A stretch of DNA of 15,083 nt from LW40-45 sp048883105. Lineage in GTDB: Archaea > Asgardarchaeota > Lokiarchaeia > Sigyniarchaeales > SOKP01. Under the pieces are notes generated by a model. That model made no database searches and was not told the DNA's origin. It saw nothing but the letters and a program-made list of their open reading frames with translations. Made by a program: the position numbers and the translations under genes. The stretch covers positions 1 through 15,083 of the forward strand of contig JBHLQY010000060.1 in assembly GCA_048883105.1 (NCBI GenBank), read 5' to 3'. Below are positions 13,782 through 15,083 of this stretch, one piece after another (within the stretch, counting starts at the first letter, position 1; the number at the start of each line of letters is the position of its first letter).

Positions 13782-14897
13782 CTAATAAAAAATTTTTTTT
13801 GAATGGCTAAAAGATATAAACGAATCACTTGTAATTAAAATTTGATCCTCTGTACGTGCGCCTCCTAAGCCAGGTATGTACAATCCAGGCTCAATTGTGA
13901 TAACCATATTTTCCTCTAAGACCTCTTGAGAAATTGATGATAAATATGGATTTTCATGTATATCTATACCTACTCCATGTCCAAGACTATGAAGAAATCT
14001 TGCTCCCCATTCTTTTTTTTTATCAATAAAATAATCTCTAACGAGTTTATCCATATCTTGACAAATCACTCCAGCTTTTATATTATCTAACGCATATTGT
14101 TGTGCATTGTTAACTAGATTTATTAATTCTGCTTTTTCTTTACTTACTTTACCAAAAATAAAAGTTCTTGTCAAATCAGAACAATAACCTTTATATCGTG
14201 CGCCAATATCGACAATAATTATATCACCATCTTGAATTTTCTTATCAGAAGTTTTAGCGTGAGGATGCGCTGAATTTTCTTCTGAGGCTATAATTGTGTC
14301 AAAAGAAGTACCTTCTGATCCTAACTTTCGCATAACATATTCTGCCTCTGCAGCAAGATTGTATTCTGTCTTGCCTTCTTCTATTTTATTGAAAATAGTC
14401 TTAAATCCGCTATCACTTAATTTTGCAGCTTTTTTCATTCTTTCTATTTCTTCTTTAGTTTTGATTATTCTCGCTCGATTAATTATTTCTGAAATCCCTA
14501 TAAATTGAGAGACTTTAAATTTTTCTCTCCACTCGTTATATCTCTTAAATGAAATATAATCGTCTTCAAATCCTACAGAATTAAGTTCTAAATTGTTAAT
14601 AGCTTTATATATGAATTTTGGCTTTCCCTGAGGAATTCGCTTAACCTCTGTAATTTTAGACAGAATTTTATCTTTTTCAATGATTTTTTTTGCCTGATCG
14701 TATACTAACGCATTTAGAAAGACCCAAATCTTCCCCTCGTTATATCTTAGATCTACTCTTGGAATAAAAATCACTACTTCACTTTCAACTTTAAATCCAA
14801 GAATATAAATAACATTCTGAGGTTTTGTGATTAAAATTCCATCGATCTCACTGAATTTTTCGTGAGAACGAATTCGATTCATTCTTTGTAGGCTCAC
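13782..14897 (-). CDS. Xaa-Pro dipeptidase/aminopeptidase (M24B family)
   Basis: The 371-residue product matches archaeal prolidases in length. Residues 1-140 are the creatinase-type N-terminal domain (ILITKPQNVIYILGF...). Residues 145-371 form the pita-bread catalytic domain. Metal ligands are all present: Asp230 in IIVDIGARY, Asp241 in SDLTRTF, His307 in SLGHGVGIDIHENP, Glu336 in ITIEPGLY and Glu350 in ARTEDQIL. The substrate-site His211 is in SAHPHAKTS. It should release N-terminal residues preceding proline, or split Xaa-Pro dipeptides, in the cytoplasm. Start codon: GTG 14897, with GGGAG about 12 nt upstream; ATG 14882 (MNRIRSHEKF) is an equally reasonable start. No functional link to the neighbouring sugar genes is evident. 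Confidence 0.92.
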   Translation of the reverse strand: MSLQRMNRIRSHEKFSEIDGILITKPQNVIYILGFKVESEVVIFIPRVDLRYNEGKIWVFLNALVYDQAKKIIEKDKILSKITEVKRIPQGKPKFIYKAINNLELNSVGFEDDYISFKRYNEWREKFKVSQFIGISEIINRARIIKTKEEIERMKKAAKLSDSGFKTIFNKIEEGKTEYNLAAEAEYVMRKLGSEGTSFDTIIASEENSAHPHAKTSDKKIQDGDIIIVDIGARYKGYCSDLTRTFIFGKVSKEKAELINLVNNAQQYALDNIKAGVICQDMDKLVRDYFIDKKKEWGARFLHSLGHGVGIDIHENPYLSSISQEVLEENMVITIEPGLYIPGLGGARTEDQILITSDSFISFSHSKKIFY

Positions 14898-14997
14898 AAT
14901 AATTTAAATCTCCCAAATATGTAAATATATTTTATATTAAACCATTATCTTTAAAAAATTCTTAATTATACTTTTTTTACCACAAAATTAATTTTGA

Positions 14998-15011
14998 TAA
15001 CAAATTTGTTA
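14998..15011. repeat. Perfect 14-bp palindrome in the terminal non-coding stretch
   Basis: TAACAAATTTGTTA is its own reverse complement. It lies about 100 bp upstream of the peptidase start within 186 bp (14898-15083) where I see no gene. That stretch also has a TATA-like TTTATATT (14931-14938) that could serve the peptidase and short GATGATTGATGATAAATAGAT-type iterations near 15045. What lies to the right is outside the window, so the palindrome may belong to either side. Confidence 0.35.
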
Positions 15012-15083
15012 CTATATGAATCTATTGTTAAATTTAGACATATTGATGATTGATGATAAATAGATTAATGTAAATATAAGTTA

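Overview
The window is very AT-rich. Its gene content and promoters point to an archaeon: two TrmB-family regulators, an Lrp/AsnC regulator, TATA boxes preceded by purine-rich BRE-like stretches, several genes with almost no 5' leader, and no sigma-type promoters. A protein resembling the eukaryotic intraflagellar transport protein IFT52, a xylulokinase of eukaryotic character, and DUF3795/DUF6125-type proteins suggest an Asgard (Lokiarchaeia-like) archaeon. That assignment is inference, because no rRNA or other marker gene is present.

Left part (1-3061). The window opens in the last 28 codons of a hexapeptide-repeat protein. Next comes a GIFT-domain (GldG/IFT52-type) protein with a coiled-coil tail. 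Its reading frame is broken by a -1 shift inside two long A runs. Convergent to it is an acyltransferase of the isopropylmalate/homocitrate/citramalate synthase family.

Middle (3167-6281). A three-gene leftward operon encodes two paralogous DUF6125/ATC-hydrolase-like proteins flanking a 15-cysteine DUF3795 protein. It is divergent from a TrmB-like regulator gene. The shared intergenic region carries two near-identical 20-bp copies of a palindromic operator, 74 bp centre to centre, one at each promoter. This is the clearest regulatory circuit in the window. A small Lrp/AsnC regulator follows on the minus strand.

Right part (6548-13182). This looks like an accessory sugar-catabolism locus: FGGY kinase (eukaryote-like xylulokinase), a second TrmB regulator, a DapA/NAL-family aldolase lacking the usual Tyr, an Old Yellow Enzyme-type flavoenzyme with a [4Fe-4S] motif, a ThuA-like protein and a Gfo/Idh/MocA dehydrogenase. 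The last two are 7 bp apart and are a known functional pairing in sugar oxidation. No transporter or glycoside hydrolase lies inside the window, so the substrate is not determined.

Far right (13245-15083). An unrecognised 151-residue protein and an M24B Xaa-Pro dipeptidase, both leftward, are followed by 186 bp of AT-rich DNA with one perfect palindrome. I saw no rRNA, tRNA, CRISPR array or insertion sequence. The longest gap without a gene is 266 bp (6282-6547). It holds the Lrp promoter region and a tandem repeat upstream of the kinase.
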